A DNA stretch of 26,100 nt from Thermoflexales bacterium (GCA_016931085.1 JAFGFO010000250.1:1-26100), one strand, 5' to 3'. Positions 1 to 8,751 are shown, numbered from the stretch's first letter. Made by a program: numbers and translations. The notes: a model not told the origin generated them from the sequence alone.

Positions 1-106
1 AAGCTTTCGGGGAGGTAAGTGGGACGCCAAGTCGCAAAATGACACCATTGTGGGGGATGCATGCTCGCAATGGCCTATCGCTTCGAAGGCCCGTCTATAT
101 CTTCAC

Positions 107-134
107 TTGCATCGTGGCCAAAAAGGAGTAGAAT
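107..134 (+). promoter_or_regulatory. Putative sigma70-type promoter of the AAA+ ATPase gene
   Basis: A -35-like TTGCAT (107-112) and a -10-like TAGAAT (129-134) are separated by 16 bp. The expected transcription start is near 141, giving a short leader before the ATG at 160. The rest of 1-106 holds no gene that I can support. Prediction from hexamers and spacing only. Confidence 0.45.
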
Positions 135-159
135 AGGGGCATAGCCTGAGGTCAAACAT

Positions 160-1509
160 ATGGCAGAAGAATTAGCGGGGACCAACTCACTGGCGGAACT
201 GCTGGCCGAGAAGACCAAGCCCGAGGATTTGGGTATCCCTATTTCGTTGGTTAGCGACCTCATCCTGCGTCTGATGCTTGGCGAAGGGGAGGTCAGCCTG
301 GCTCGTTTTGCCGACGTCATTCGCTTGCACGCCGGCATTGCCGATACACTGCTAGCCCAGATGCAGCACGATCACCAGGTCGAAGTGGCCAAGGCGACCA
401 GCATGCGACTGGGCTACACCTACCGGCTGACTGACGAGGGCTTGAAGCGCGCTCGTGATGCCAAGGCGCGCGCCCAATACGTCGGTCCAGCCCCGGTCGA
501 CGTCGAGCTTTACAACAAGGTCTTGCTCCTTCAGACCGGCGACAAGCAGCGCATCACGCCGGCGGCGGTCCAGCAGGCCCTGGGGCACTTGATCTTGCCG
601 GACAACTTTCATCGCCGCATCGGCCCGGCCGTCAACTCCGGCACGTCGCTGTTTTTGTACGGCCCGCCGGGAAACGGCAAGACGACGATTGCCGAGGCGA
701 TTGCCAAGCTGCTAGCCGGCAGCGACCCCATCTGGCTGCCCTACGCGCTCACGATTGGCGGCCAGATCATCCGGCTTTACGATCCGGTGATCCACGAGCT
801 GGCAGCGGCCGAGGAGGCCGAGGGAGAAAAGGGCGAGAAAGCCAAGCCCTCGCAAACGGGCATGCTCACCATCGGGGGAAGCAAGCTGAGGGTGGACAAG
901 CGCTGGGGCTGCTTCAAGCGTCCCTCGGTGATGGTCGGCGGCGAGTTGGTTATGGAGGCCTTGGACTTGCGCTACGACACGATCAGCAACACCTACGAGT
1001 CACCGCTGCAGCTAAAGGCCAACGGCGGCATGTTCCTGATCGACGACTTTGGCCGCCAACGCATCAGCCCCCAGGAGTTGCTCAATCGCTGGATCGTGCC
1101 GTTGGAGAGCGGCGTCGATTTTCAACGCTTGCAGACGGGCCAGGCGATCGAGTTCCCCTTCCGGCAGTTGATCGTGTTCTCCACCAATCTAGACCCGACC
1201 GAGCTGGTGGATGCGGCGTTTTTGCGGCGTATCCAGATGAAGGTCGAGGTCGGCTCGCCCGACGAGCGGATGTTTTACCAGATCTTTGCCAAGATGTGCC
1301 AGGTCTATCAAGTGCCCTTTGATCAAAAGAGCTTTGTGCACCTGCTGCAGCGATGGTACCGCGAACCCCGCCGCCAGTTGCAATCCGTCCACCCGCGCGA
1401 CATCCTCAAGATGCTCCTGTCGCTGTGCGAATACGAGGGCGTCCCGCCGCGCATGACGCCCGAGCTGATCGACGAAGCCTGCCAGTGCTATTTTGTGGGA
1501 CAGCAGTAG
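160..1509 (+). CDS. AAA+ family ATPase with N-terminal winged-helix-like region
   Basis: A 449-residue soluble AAA+ ATPase. Walker A is GPPGNGKT (168-175), Walker B is MFLIDD (291-296), a sensor-1 Asn lies in FSTN (343), and an arginine-finger candidate is in FLRRI (356-357). Residues 1-110 carry a helical, winged-helix-like segment ending in YRLTDEGLKRARDA. An acidic/lysine-rich insert (about 216-230) interrupts the ATPase core before Walker B. The ATG at 160 is preceded by GAGGT (148-152) at a good distance. No membrane segment or signal peptide is visible. The substrate is unknown; the family is a remodelling-type AAA+ protein. It converges on an encapsulin gene with about 45 bp between stops, so a functional link is possible but not shown. 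Confident as a gene and ATPase, not in its role. Confidence 0.92.
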   Translation: MAEELAGTNSLAELLAEKTKPEDLGIPISLVSDLILRLMLGEGEVSLARFADVIRLHAGIADTLLAQMQHDHQVEVAKATSMRLGYTYRLTDEGLKRARDAKARAQYVGPAPVDVELYNKVLLLQTGDKQRITPAAVQQALGHLILPDNFHRRIGPAVNSGTSLFLYGPPGNGKTTIAEAIAKLLAGSDPIWLPYALTIGGQIIRLYDPVIHELAAAEEAEGEKGEKAKPSQTGMLTIGGSKLRVDKRWGCFKRPSVMVGGELVMEALDLRYDTISNTYESPLQLKANGGMFLIDDFGRQRISPQELLNRWIVPLESGVDFQRLQTGQAIEFPFRQLIVFSTNLDPTELVDAAFLRRIQMKVEVGSPDERMFYQIFAKMCQVYQVPFDQKSFVHLLQRWYREPRRQLQSVHPRDILKMLLSLCEYEGVPPRMTPELIDEACQCYFVGQQ

Positions 1510-1555
1510 GGGCAAGCCCCCGTGCTTGCCCAGGGCAGACACATAGGTCTGCCCT
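1510..1555. terminator. Two tandem hairpins between convergent genes
   Basis: Hairpin 1 pairs GGGCAAGC (1510-1517) with GCTTGCCC (1524-1531). Hairpin 2 pairs AGGGCAGAC (1532-1540) with GTCTGCCCT (1547-1555) and reaches the encapsulin stop codon. Neither is followed by a strong U-tract. They may act as a bidirectional terminator or be a short dispersed palindrome; the sequence fits both. Confidence 0.5.
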
Positions 1556-2985
1556 TACTTGTAGTTGTGCTGGTACCCCACCTCGACGTTCTCCAGCACG
1601 GCCAGGGCGTCGGGCGTCAGCACCGCGCACGAGAAATACAGCGTCAACAGGTAGGAGGCGATGGCCTTGCGGTCGATGCCCATGTAGCGCACGGACAGGC
1701 TGGGCGACACTTCTTCTGGAATCCCCTGCTTGTGTAGGCCGACCACGCCTTGCTCCTTTTCGCCCACCCGCATCAGGAGGATGTGGGTCGTGCCTGGCCC
1801 CAGGGGATCTCCAGACGAGCGCCCGCTGATCTCCAACTTGTTGCTGGGCACGAGCGGCACGCCTCGCCAGCTCACAAAGGGATGGTCGAACATCGTCACC
1901 GTGGGCAAGCTCAGGCTGCGCTGCGTACATTCCCGCTCAAAGGCGGCGATGGCTCGCGGGTGGGCCAGGAAAAAGGCCGGCTTTTTCCACACCAGCGAGA
2001 GCAGGGCGTCCATGTCGTCAGGTGTTGGGGAGCCGTAGTGCGGTTGGATGCGCATGCTGGGATCGACAACGTTGAGCAGGCCAAAGTCGTCGTTGTTGAG
2101 GATCTCCCATTCCTGCCTTTCCTTCATGCTCTCGACGGCCAGGCGGGTCTGCTCGCGCAGCGGGTCGATAGGCTCGTTGTAGAGATCGGAGACGCGCGTG
2201 TGAACGCGCAGGACGGTTTGCGCCACGCTGAGCGGATACTCGCGCGGTTCTTCCTCATAGTCGACAAAGGTCTCGGGTAGGTCTGGCTCGCCCTTGTGGC
2301 CTGACTTGAGCTCGATGCCCTTTTCCCCGTGCTCGACGGCAAAAGCCGTCTGCGTCATGTATTCCTGGGCGACATGGTCTATATCGGCCCGCAACTGCGG
2401 GAATTGCGTCATGATCTCGTCAAACTCGGCGCTCGTCAGGGTGAGCAATTGGCAGGCGGTCAGGGTCTGGGCCGTGGCGATGCGGGGCACGCCCTTGAGT
2501 AGGGCGATCTCGCCGAAATAGTCGCCGCTTGCCCGGATGGCCAGGCGCAGGCTCTCGCCGTGAGGGCCGGTCGTCAAGATTTCGACCTTGCCGCGCGCGA
2601 CGATGTAAAACTTGTCGCCGGCTTCGCCCTCGGTCAGGATGGTCGTGCCCGGCCGGTGTTCCTCGCTGACGAGGCGCTCGGCGATCGACTTGAGGAGGGC
2701 CGGGTCGGCGTCGTGGAACATCGGGATGGCGCGCAGGCCCTCCGGCTCGACGACGGCGCGCTCGCCCTCGAAATCGATGCGGATTTTCTTTTCTCGAAAG
2801 ACCACCTTGGCCTGGTTGACCCGGTAGGTGCCGGATTCAACCTGGACCCACGGCAGCAACTGGAGCAGCCAGCGAGGAGAGATGGCCGTCATCTGAGGGA
2901 CGGTCTTGGTGGTCGTGGCGAGCTGCCGGGCCGCTTTGGTGCTCAGGCTTTGCTGGGCTTGATTGCTATCAGGTGTTTCAGCCAT
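1555..2985 (-). CDS. Family 2B encapsulin shell protein with cyclic-nucleotide-binding domain (EshA/SrpI-like)
   Basis: A 476-residue protein predicted to self-assemble into an HK97-fold nanocompartment shell. Residues 1-87 are an N-terminal arm and start of the shell fold. Residues 88-210 are a cyclic-nucleotide-binding domain with a phosphate-binding cassette around 157-173, keeping the Glu (E159 in FGEIALL) and the phosphate-contacting Arg (R168). Residues about 220-476 match the family 2 encapsulin shell: RVHTRVSDLYNEPIDPL, MKERQEWEILNNDDFGLLN, LLSLVWKKPAFFLAHPRAI, VSWRGVPLVPS and the C-terminal MGIDRKAIASYLLTLYFS. A cNMP domain inserted in a SrpI-type shell is the hallmark of family 2B; Streptomyces EshA is a relative. 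Start ATG 2985 has an excellent AAAGGAGA site (2992-2999). Known family 2 cargos (cysteine desulfurase, terpene cyclase, polyprenyl transferase, xylulose kinase) are not in this window. The neighbour is a convergent AAA+ ATPase. Confidence 0.93.
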   Translation of the reverse strand: MAETPDSNQAQQSLSTKAARQLATTTKTVPQMTAISPRWLLQLLPWVQVESGTYRVNQAKVVFREKKIRIDFEGERAVVEPEGLRAIPMFHDADPALLKSIAERLVSEEHRPGTTILTEGEAGDKFYIVARGKVEILTTGPHGESLRLAIRASGDYFGEIALLKGVPRIATAQTLTACQLLTLTSAEFDEIMTQFPQLRADIDHVAQEYMTQTAFAVEHGEKGIELKSGHKGEPDLPETFVDYEEEPREYPLSVAQTVLRVHTRVSDLYNEPIDPLREQTRLAVESMKERQEWEILNNDDFGLLNVVDPSMRIQPHYGSPTPDDMDALLSLVWKKPAFFLAHPRAIAAFERECTQRSLSLPTVTMFDHPFVSWRGVPLVPSNKLEISGRSSGDPLGPGTTHILLMRVGEKEQGVVGLHKQGIPEEVSPSLSVRYMGIDRKAIASYLLTLYFSCAVLTPDALAVLENVEVGYQHNYK

Positions 2986-3236
2986 CGCGAGTCTCCTTTA
3001 AATCACGAATGACACGAATAAACGATAACCCCCTTCGGGGCTCCGAAGCGGATGACACGAATTTTTCTATTCGTGATTCGAGTGTATGGTCATGATACAC
3101 CATTGTTCTGTTTTCCGCCACTCGGACGATCAATTGGGTTTGGTCAGGAGACCTTCGCCCATCCTGGCTGAGAAAAAAGCAGACATTCGTGAAATTCGCC
3201 CCGAAGGGGGTTCGTGCGCAAAGCGTCGTGATCTAT
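2986..3236. repeat. Spacer with ATTCGTG repeats and a 15-bp inverted repeat pair
   Basis: This 250-bp gap has no credible gene. AATCACGAAT (3001-3010) recurs inverted as ATTCGTGATT (3069-3078). CACGAAT units also occur at 3014 and 3056, the latter forming a 7-bp hairpin with 3069-3075. A 15-mer, AACCCCCTTCGGGGC (3027-3041), has an exact inverted copy at 3198-3212, next to another ATTCGTG-like stretch (3185-3197). The encapsulin promoter must lie here or upstream, but I cannot pick a convincing one. The encapsulin ribosome site lies at 2992-2999. Confidence 0.7.
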
Positions 3237-6200
3237 TTATAGCTTGATTATCCATGGCAGATATATCCGCACCCCACTCACGAGCAGTCGGGCGCTGAGC
3301 GTTTGCGTGAACCCGCCGCCCGTGCCGGTGACGGGGATCGTGTGCCACACGTTCCGCCCGGCCGGCGAGCCATCGTGGACGACGGTGAGCGTGACGGCCG
3401 AGCCGGACGTGACGACGGCGGAGGTGAGCGTGTAGGCAAGCCCCACCGGCGGATTGGGCAGGGCCAAGGTGACGGTGTGCGGCAGCTCGGGCGGATACAG
3501 GCTCAGCGCGTAGTGGGCCGTACCACCGCTCTCTATGGACTGGGCCGTCGGCGTGATGACCATGGCAAAGCCAGCCTCGTAGCGCCCGATGTCATACGCC
3601 GTGCCCAAGTTGGTGTCGTCCACGTCGAAGGCATCCAGTAGTGCCGCCAGCGAGGGGGGCAGTTGGACTGTCCCCTTGTCGATCGCGTTGACGCTGGCAG
3701 AGGTGAGGTGGAAATCGGGCCAGGAACCGTCGTGCATATCGTGATCGGCCGGGTCGTAGGCCCACCAGGCCGGGTCGCCGGCTAGGCCGTGATCCTCCCA
3801 GGGCGTGTTGGCCTGCACCTCGGCCAGCGTCTGGTATGGATCCCACGAGCCGCTCTCGCGGACGACCATCGGCCCGGCGTGCCACATCCCGCCCCAACCG
3901 TTGGCGTGATACAGGTTATAGTCGACGGTCATGTTGGCGTACCTTCCCTCGGCGTAGCCGATCGTCATCCCGAACGCCTCGTTGTTGACGAGGATGTTGT
4001 TCATCACTTGTGTATCGACACTGCCGTGGGTGTCGTAACCCCCTCCCAGGCTAAAGCCGTACAGCGAATTCGCCGCGACGTTGTTGAGGTAGACCATCTG
4101 CCCGTCGCGCCATACCCCGGAGAACATGTAGCCGGTATAGGCGTTGTTGTAAGCCACGTTGCGGTAGGCGTGGACGCCGCTGGCGTGATCCACGTACAGC
4201 CCAAAGCCGCCCATCCCCCGTACCGGGCTGCCTTCCCCGCCGCTCCAGCGCCCGCGCTTTTCAGAGACGTAGGTCCAGCCCACCGTGTCGCGAAAGACGT
4301 TGCCGGTGACCAACACGTCCCGAAAGACGTGCCCGTCCGGCGGCGAACCCCAAATCTTGAGCCCGCCGCAGTCGGTGGTGAGCTGGCAGGCTTTCTCGAA
4401 CACATTGTCCTTGATCAGGATCTCGCCCGTCTTGATCTCGGACGGCGAAAAATCATAGCTCTTGGACGATTGGATGACGGAGCGGGAGAACTGGACGCCG
4501 TTGTGGCCCACGTGATGCACGTGATTGCTTTCGAAGCGCAGCCGGCTGGCAAAGCCAAAAGAGGCGCCGACCGCGCTGTCGCCGTCGGTGCGAAAACCCA
4601 GGTGGTGCATCTCGTTGTGGCGGATGACGGTGTTGATCACGCCGGGGCGGGTGAAGGAATCGGCCGCCGCACTGTTCTCCCACCAGTCGATCAGCCGGAT
4701 GGCGTAGGTGTCCACGTAGGCGATCTCTGAATTCTCCAGCCTAAAGCCGTCTATCACGTTGCCGGCCGGCGCATCGGTGCGCACCGATTGCTCGATATAG
4801 GCCCCCCAGTTGGCATAGCGCAAGGTGACGTTGCGGACGACGTTGTCGTAAGCCTTGTGCGTCTCCCAGTTGGCCAGGCGGACCGCGCTGCCGTCGAGGA
4901 TCTCGATCGTCAAGCCGTCCAGGATGGTGTAGGAGCGGTCGCGCAGGCTAAAGCCATTGTCGCGGCGGGAGATCTCGATATTCAGGGTGGCGGGATCGGC
5001 CGGCGTGGGCGGCCACAGGTAGAGGCGCTTGGTGCTTGGGTCGTACCACCACTCGCCGGGCGTATCCAGCAGGTAGGGCTTGTTCTCGACGTAATACTTG
5101 CTTCCCCAGCCCAGGCCGGGATTGCCGGAGCCGCCGTCGTGCTCGCAGACGCGGTCCACAGTGATGCGGCCGTTGGCCACGTCGTGCGCGGTGATCGTGC
5201 GGCGGTAGACATAATGCCCCTGCACAGTGTCGATCGCCACGAGCGTCCCGCCGATCAAGCTGCCGAGCGTGCTCAGATTGCCCGCCTCAACGCCGGCCGG
5301 TTCAGTGTCGTCCGTGCGGTCGGTCAATTGCGTCATCGAGCGCTGCGGCAGGTCGCAGTTGTGGTCGGCGTTGGTGACCGGGTCGCAGGCAGCCGGCGCG
5401 GAGCCGCCGTCGGCCGCCCACCAGAACTCGTGTGCCTTCCACTCGGTGATCACTTGCCAATCTGGCTCGCGGGCCAGAGGCAGGCGCGATTCCCCCGCCA
5501 TATCGACGACAAAGCGCGGCGGGCCGTCCAGGTTCCAGGCGCTCAGATCGGCCCAATAGACGTTGGCCTGGACGCCGGCCGGCAAGCCGATGGGGTCGTC
5601 CACCAGGCGCGTCCAGGCCAGTGAGGACGAAGGCTCCGAGCCGCGGATGATCGCCGTGCCGGGGCCATTTTCGGCGATGTAGACCGCGTTTTCCGTGGCG
5701 CTGCCGCTCAAGGCCGGGTACACCGTCTCGCGGTAGGCGCCGGGCAGGATGTGCACCGTCGTGCCCGGCCCGGCCAGGTCAGCGGCTTTTTGGATGGACT
5801 TGAAGGCCGTGTTGGCCGTCAGCCCGTCGTGGTCGTCGCTGCCGTGCCTGGCGTCTACCCACAGATCGTCCACGCGCGGCACCTGAAAGGTCACGTCGTC
5901 GAGGCGGATCGAGCCGGAGGGCGTGCTGCTCGAGTTCGCGTTGACCTTGCCCAGCTCGATCACGTCGCCGGAGGGGTCGTCGTGGACGACGTCGGTATCA
6001 ACGTGACGCACGAGCGTGTCGTCGACCCAGACGGCGACCCAGGCGTCGATGTGATAGCCGAGCGTGATCTTTTGCCAGCCGTCCGCCAGGTCGAATTGGC
6101 CAGACTGGTAGTCGTGAAAGTAACCGCTGGCCTTGGGCCAGGCGATAAAGCCCTGGTAGCCCTGCCCGGGCGGTTTGCGCAGGTAAAAGCCCACCAACGG

Positions 6201-6635
6201 CGGCCACCAATCGCTGGCGGAGCTGCGCACTTCGCCCACGCACAGTGACGTGCCCGGCGGCCAGTAGTTGGGCGACGGTTCCGGCAGGACAACGCCGTTA
6301 GGATTGAACCAAAAGCTCAGGTAGCCCTCGGCGGCATAAGCGACACCGCTCCGGTAAATGTAGGCGTCATCCTGGCCGGCGACTATCGCCAGTCCCGTCG
6401 AGCCGTCGTGCCCGCCGCCCGCCAGCAGGCTCAGCTTGCCGGCCTCGACGGCGCCCCAGGCGTCCAGGCTGTCGCTCTCAAAGTCATCGCTGACGATGTC
6501 CCACACCGGCGGGATGACAGGAGCAGCGCGGGTGGGGAAGGGAGGGACGAGAACGGCGAGAAGGGCGAACGCGAGGGTCAGGTGGGCTGCCCGCTTGGTT
6601 GTTTTGGCTTTTTTCATATAGTCGCTTGGGGTCAT
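3237..6635 (-). CDS. Secreted right-handed beta-helix protein with LamG-like and C-terminal Ig-like domains
   Basis: An 1132-residue exported protein. A signal peptide occupies about residues 7-38 (KKAKTTKR, a hydrophobic core, then TRAAP). Residues about 45-250 look like a LamG/concanavalin-type sandwich (DDFESDSLDAWG start). From about 255 (LWVDARHGSDDHDGLTANTAFKSIQKA) runs a long parallel beta-helix with many Asn-rich rungs, a type common in polysaccharide-binding or -cleaving proteins. The last ~110 residues form an Ig-like module ending in GVRIYLPWIIKL, paralogous to the end of the upstream gene. No catalytic triad can be named. ATG 6635 is chosen because GGGAGG lies 8 bases upstream; the internal Met at 6617 lacks a ribosome site. 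The start lies only 3 bases after the upstream stop, so the two genes form an operon with likely translational coupling. Confidence 0.92.
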   Translation of the reverse strand: MTPSDYMKKAKTTKRAAHLTLAFALLAVLVPPFPTRAAPVIPPVWDIVSDDFESDSLDAWGAVEAGKLSLLAGGGHDGSTGLAIVAGQDDAYIYRSGVAYAAEGYLSFWFNPNGVVLPEPSPNYWPPGTSLCVGEVRSSASDWWPPLVGFYLRKPPGQGYQGFIAWPKASGYFHDYQSGQFDLADGWQKITLGYHIDAWVAVWVDDTLVRHVDTDVVHDDPSGDVIELGKVNANSSSTPSGSIRLDDVTFQVPRVDDLWVDARHGSDDHDGLTANTAFKSIQKAADLAGPGTTVHILPGAYRETVYPALSGSATENAVYIAENGPGTAIIRGSEPSSSLAWTRLVDDPIGLPAGVQANVYWADLSAWNLDGPPRFVVDMAGESRLPLAREPDWQVITEWKAHEFWWAADGGSAPAACDPVTNADHNCDLPQRSMTQLTDRTDDTEPAGVEAGNLSTLGSLIGGTLVAIDTVQGHYVYRRTITAHDVANGRITVDRVCEHDGGSGNPGLGWGSKYYVENKPYLLDTPGEWWYDPSTKRLYLWPPTPADPATLNIEISRRDNGFSLRDRSYTILDGLTIEILDGSAVRLANWETHKAYDNVVRNVTLRYANWGAYIEQSVRTDAPAGNVIDGFRLENSEIAYVDTYAIRLIDWWENSAAADSFTRPGVINTVIRHNEMHHLGFRTDGDSAVGASFGFASRLRFESNHVHHVGHNGVQFSRSVIQSSKSYDFSPSEIKTGEILIKDNVFEKACQLTTDCGGLKIWGSPPDGHVFRDVLVTGNVFRDTVGWTYVSEKRGRWSGGEGSPVRGMGGFGLYVDHASGVHAYRNVAYNNAYTGYMFSGVWRDGQMVYLNNVAANSLYGFSLGGGYDTHGSVDTQVMNNILVNNEAFGMTIGYAEGRYANMTVDYNLYHANGWGGMWHAGPMVVRESGSWDPYQTLAEVQANTPWEDHGLAGDPAWWAYDPADHDMHDGSWPDFHLTSASVNAIDKGTVQLPPSLAALLDAFDVDDTNLGTAYDIGRYEAGFAMVITPTAQSIESGGTAHYALSLYPPELPHTVTLALPNPPVGLAYTLTSAVVTSGSAVTLTVVHDGSPAGRNVWHTIPVTGTGGGFTQTLSARLLVSGVRIYLPWIIKL

Positions 6636-6638
6636 CGC

Positions 6639-8300
6639 CTAAGCCTCCCTCAGCACGATGGGCAGGTACAGCCGCGTTCCGCCGACGAGCAGCCGAATGC
6701 TGGCGGTTTGCGTGACGCCGCCGCCAGTAGCTGTGATGGGGATCATGTACCACACACCGGGCAGCAGCGTCCCCACGTGTGTGTCGGTGATGGTGAGCAG
6801 GCACTGCCCGGGTGGATTGACGACGGCAGGGTTCAGTTCCAGTGTCAGGGTGGGGGAGGGGCTGTTGGCCGTCAAAGTCACGCTGGCGGTAAAGCCACTG
6901 GTGGGTTGGAGCGAGAGCGTGGTCGTGACGATTCCGCCGGGCGCGATGACGTGCATAGGTGGATTTGCGGTCAGGCTGAAGCCGTGAGATTGGTATTCAT
7001 AGACTCCGGCATCATAGGCGGGTCCCACGGGACGGGGGTTCCCTTCGAGGTCGTCGGTCACGTCACCCAGCGGGGTGCCCGCGTTGATGGCCGGGCTGTC
7101 CGGTTTGAGGTGGTAGTCGTCGCCAGGCGCGTCTGCGAAAAGTTGCGCGGGCGTGGCAATGAGCGAGTGTGTGTCGTAGCCCAGCGCCTGCCACTGGGCA
7201 AGCGTGATGCGCGTATCGTCGCCGTCGGCGCTGAAGCGATCCATCACCACGTTGTAGTCGCTCTCAAACCCCGTTAACGCCGACGGCCCAACGGTGATGC
7301 TGCCGCGCCAAGAATGATAGGTGTAGATGATATTGTTGAACAGCTTATTGTGGCTGCTGGGACTGCTGGCGGGATTGTCGGGATTGGAGTCGGGGATGTT
7401 GATTCCCCAGCGGCCATTGGAGGCCATCACGATGGTGTTGTTCAACACGCGATTGTCGTGCGAACCGCTGCCGCCGTCGATCTGGTAGAGGGAGATGCCG
7501 CTGGCGTGGTTGTCGTAGAGCAGGTTGTTACGGATGAGCGAATGGGTCACACCGTCCGTATTGATGCCAGAACCGCCGCCAACGCCGTTCTCGTAGATGA
7601 TGTTGCCCTCCACCAGCGCATACGAGATGATGCCATCGCCGCCCATGCTGAGGTCACCGTTCATGTGCAGGCCACAGCCGCGGTTGTGGTGCAGGCGGTT
7701 GCCGCGCAGGGTGGGATAGTCGCTCGAATTGCTGATATAGATGCCATGCTCGTCGACCGCGCCGTAGGACTCGCAGTTCTCGACGGTCGTGTAATTGCTG
7801 AAATCGGTGAACAAGCCCCATGTCCCATTATTGGCAAAGGTGCAGTTGCGGACTGTGACGTGGTGCGACAGTGAAATGCGTACCCCGGCGCGCGTGGCGC
7901 TCTGGATCGTCAACCCCTCTACGACGATATAGTCGGCTTCTGTGATAAAGAACGCGTCGCGTTCCCCGCCGCTGCCGCTGATGATAACCCCTGTGCCGTT
8001 GGCGCGGAACGTGATAGGCGCGCCGGCCGTTCCGCTTCTTTCTACGGTGATACCGCCGGCGTAGGTGCCGGGATTGATGAGCACCGTGTCGCCGGGTCCT
8101 ACCAGGTTGGTCGCGTATTGGATGGTGCGGCAGGGCGACTCGACGGCTCCGCACCCCGGCGCGTCGGTGCCGGTGGTAGCAACGTGGTAGGTTATGTCCT
8201 GCGCTGCAACGAGCGTGGCGGCGACGCTTGTCCATAACAATGCGACGACAGGCGCTAGACGCTTGATGCTCAAGGCGATAAAGAAACGTTTGATGACCAT
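6639..8300 (-). CDS. Secreted right-handed beta-helix (DUF1565-like) protein
   Basis: A 553-residue exported protein. The signal peptide is MVIKRFFIALSIKRLAPVVA and following hydrophobic residues, cleaved near VAAQD. The mature start, TYHVATTGTDAPGCG, followed by PCRTIQYA, PGDTVLINPGTY and TFRANG, is the usual opening of bacterial parallel beta-helix proteins. Repeated rungs with HNRG, NNTIV and NVVMD patterns follow. The C-terminal ~105 residues are an Ig-like module ending TRLYLPIVLREA. A GTG at 8360 would open a longer frame, but it lies in a strong palindrome and has no ribosome site; ATG 8300 has AAAGAGG six bases upstream and starts at the signal peptide. Cotranscribed with the larger beta-helix gene downstream. 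Likely cell-surface carbohydrate or adhesion role; substrate unknown. Confidence 0.9.
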   Translation of the reverse strand: MVIKRFFIALSIKRLAPVVALLWTSVAATLVAAQDITYHVATTGTDAPGCGAVESPCRTIQYATNLVGPGDTVLINPGTYAGGITVERSGTAGAPITFRANGTGVIISGSGGERDAFFITEADYIVVEGLTIQSATRAGVRISLSHHVTVRNCTFANNGTWGLFTDFSNYTTVENCESYGAVDEHGIYISNSSDYPTLRGNRLHHNRGCGLHMNGDLSMGGDGIISYALVEGNIIYENGVGGGSGINTDGVTHSLIRNNLLYDNHASGISLYQIDGGSGSHDNRVLNNTIVMASNGRWGINIPDSNPDNPASSPSSHNKLFNNIIYTYHSWRGSITVGPSALTGFESDYNVVMDRFSADGDDTRITLAQWQALGYDTHSLIATPAQLFADAPGDDYHLKPDSPAINAGTPLGDVTDDLEGNPRPVGPAYDAGVYEYQSHGFSLTANPPMHVIAPGGIVTTTLSLQPTSGFTASVTLTANSPSPTLTLELNPAVVNPPGQCLLTITDTHVGTLLPGVWYMIPITATGGGVTQTASIRLLVGGTRLYLPIVLREA

Positions 8301-8327
8301 GTCGAGCCTCTTTCTGATTACCTTTCT

Positions 8328-8363
8328 CAGGTGACCGGCACTTTCCTGAGTGCCGGTCACCTG
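8328..8363. repeat. 15-bp perfect palindrome (REP-like hairpin) upstream of the beta-helix operon
   Basis: Arms 8328-8342 and 8349-8363 are exact inverted copies (CAGGTGACCGGCACT / AGTGCCGGTCACCTG) with a 6-base loop. No U-tract follows on either strand, so it is not a typical intrinsic terminator. It lies between the divergent small gene and the beta-helix operon, 28 bases upstream of the operon's start codon, so it would be in the mRNA leader if transcription begins upstream. Confidence 0.75.
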
Positions 8364-8415
8364 GCGTTTCCCAAACTGTAACGATACTGAAACGCTGGCG
8401 TTTGCCTGTAGCGTG

Positions 8416-8421
8416 TATAAT
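8416..8421 (+). promoter_or_regulatory. Consensus -10 box with nearby dyad and direct repeats
   Basis: TATAAT lies 35 bases before the small gene's ATG; I see no good -35. Immediately upstream is the dyad AAACGC-TG-GCGTTT (8390-8403). AACGATACTG is repeated exactly at 8380-8389 and 8424-8433, bracketing the -10. The arrangement resembles an operator overlapping a promoter; the regulator is unknown. Confidence 0.45.
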
Positions 8422-8455
8422 GAAACGATACTGGCTCACCACGTGGAGGCAAGCG

Positions 8456-8710
8456 ATGACGATTGATGATGTGCTGGCGAGAATCGACCGGGCAGACGAG
8501 TTGAACTTGCTGGATGTAACGGGATATTATTTTTGTGCTGTCTGTTATCGGCGCGCGAACCACGTCATTTCGATTTACGGGCCGCTCGGAGAAGTCATCC
8601 CGTTATGTGAAGTGCACCTGGGTGACGTTGAGCAAGCTCTGCAAGAAACGCCGCTGCACAAGAGCCGCGTTGTGCGGACTAGTCTCCAATCCACGGCACT
8701 CAGTCCATAA
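8456..8710 (+). CDS. Small Cys/His protein, possible zinc-binding; function unknown
   Basis: An 84-residue protein with a CxxC (CAVC, residues 27-30) and a CxxH (CEVH, residues 51-54), spaced like a small zinc knuckle or ribbon. The frame opens further upstream (8402), but ATG 8456 is preceded by GGAGG (8445-8449) at six bases and lies downstream of a TATAAT box, so it is the better start. No signal peptide or membrane segment is present. It stands alone between two minus-strand secreted-protein genes and converges on the glycosidase gene. I do not recognise the family. Coding support is the ribosome site, the promoter and the symmetric Cys/His motif. Confidence 0.65.
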   Translation: MTIDDVLARIDRADELNLLDVTGYYFCAVCYRRANHVISIYGPLGEVIPLCEVHLGDVEQALQETPLHKSRVVRTSLQSTALSP

Positions 8711-8751
8711 ACCCCAGTCCGCGGTCACCGCATGTGTAACGCACTTGAGAT

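Noticed and set aside
3789..5624. Long plus-strand frames (about 280-310 codons) opposite the large beta-helix gene
   Set aside because: Their proteins are Val/Gly/His/Asp-rich with no motifs or ribosome sites; they mirror the codon bias of the real minus-strand gene.
8301..8360. GTG at 8360 as start of the smaller beta-helix protein
   Set aside because: It lies in a palindrome, has no ribosome site and would put 20 residues ahead of a clear signal peptide.
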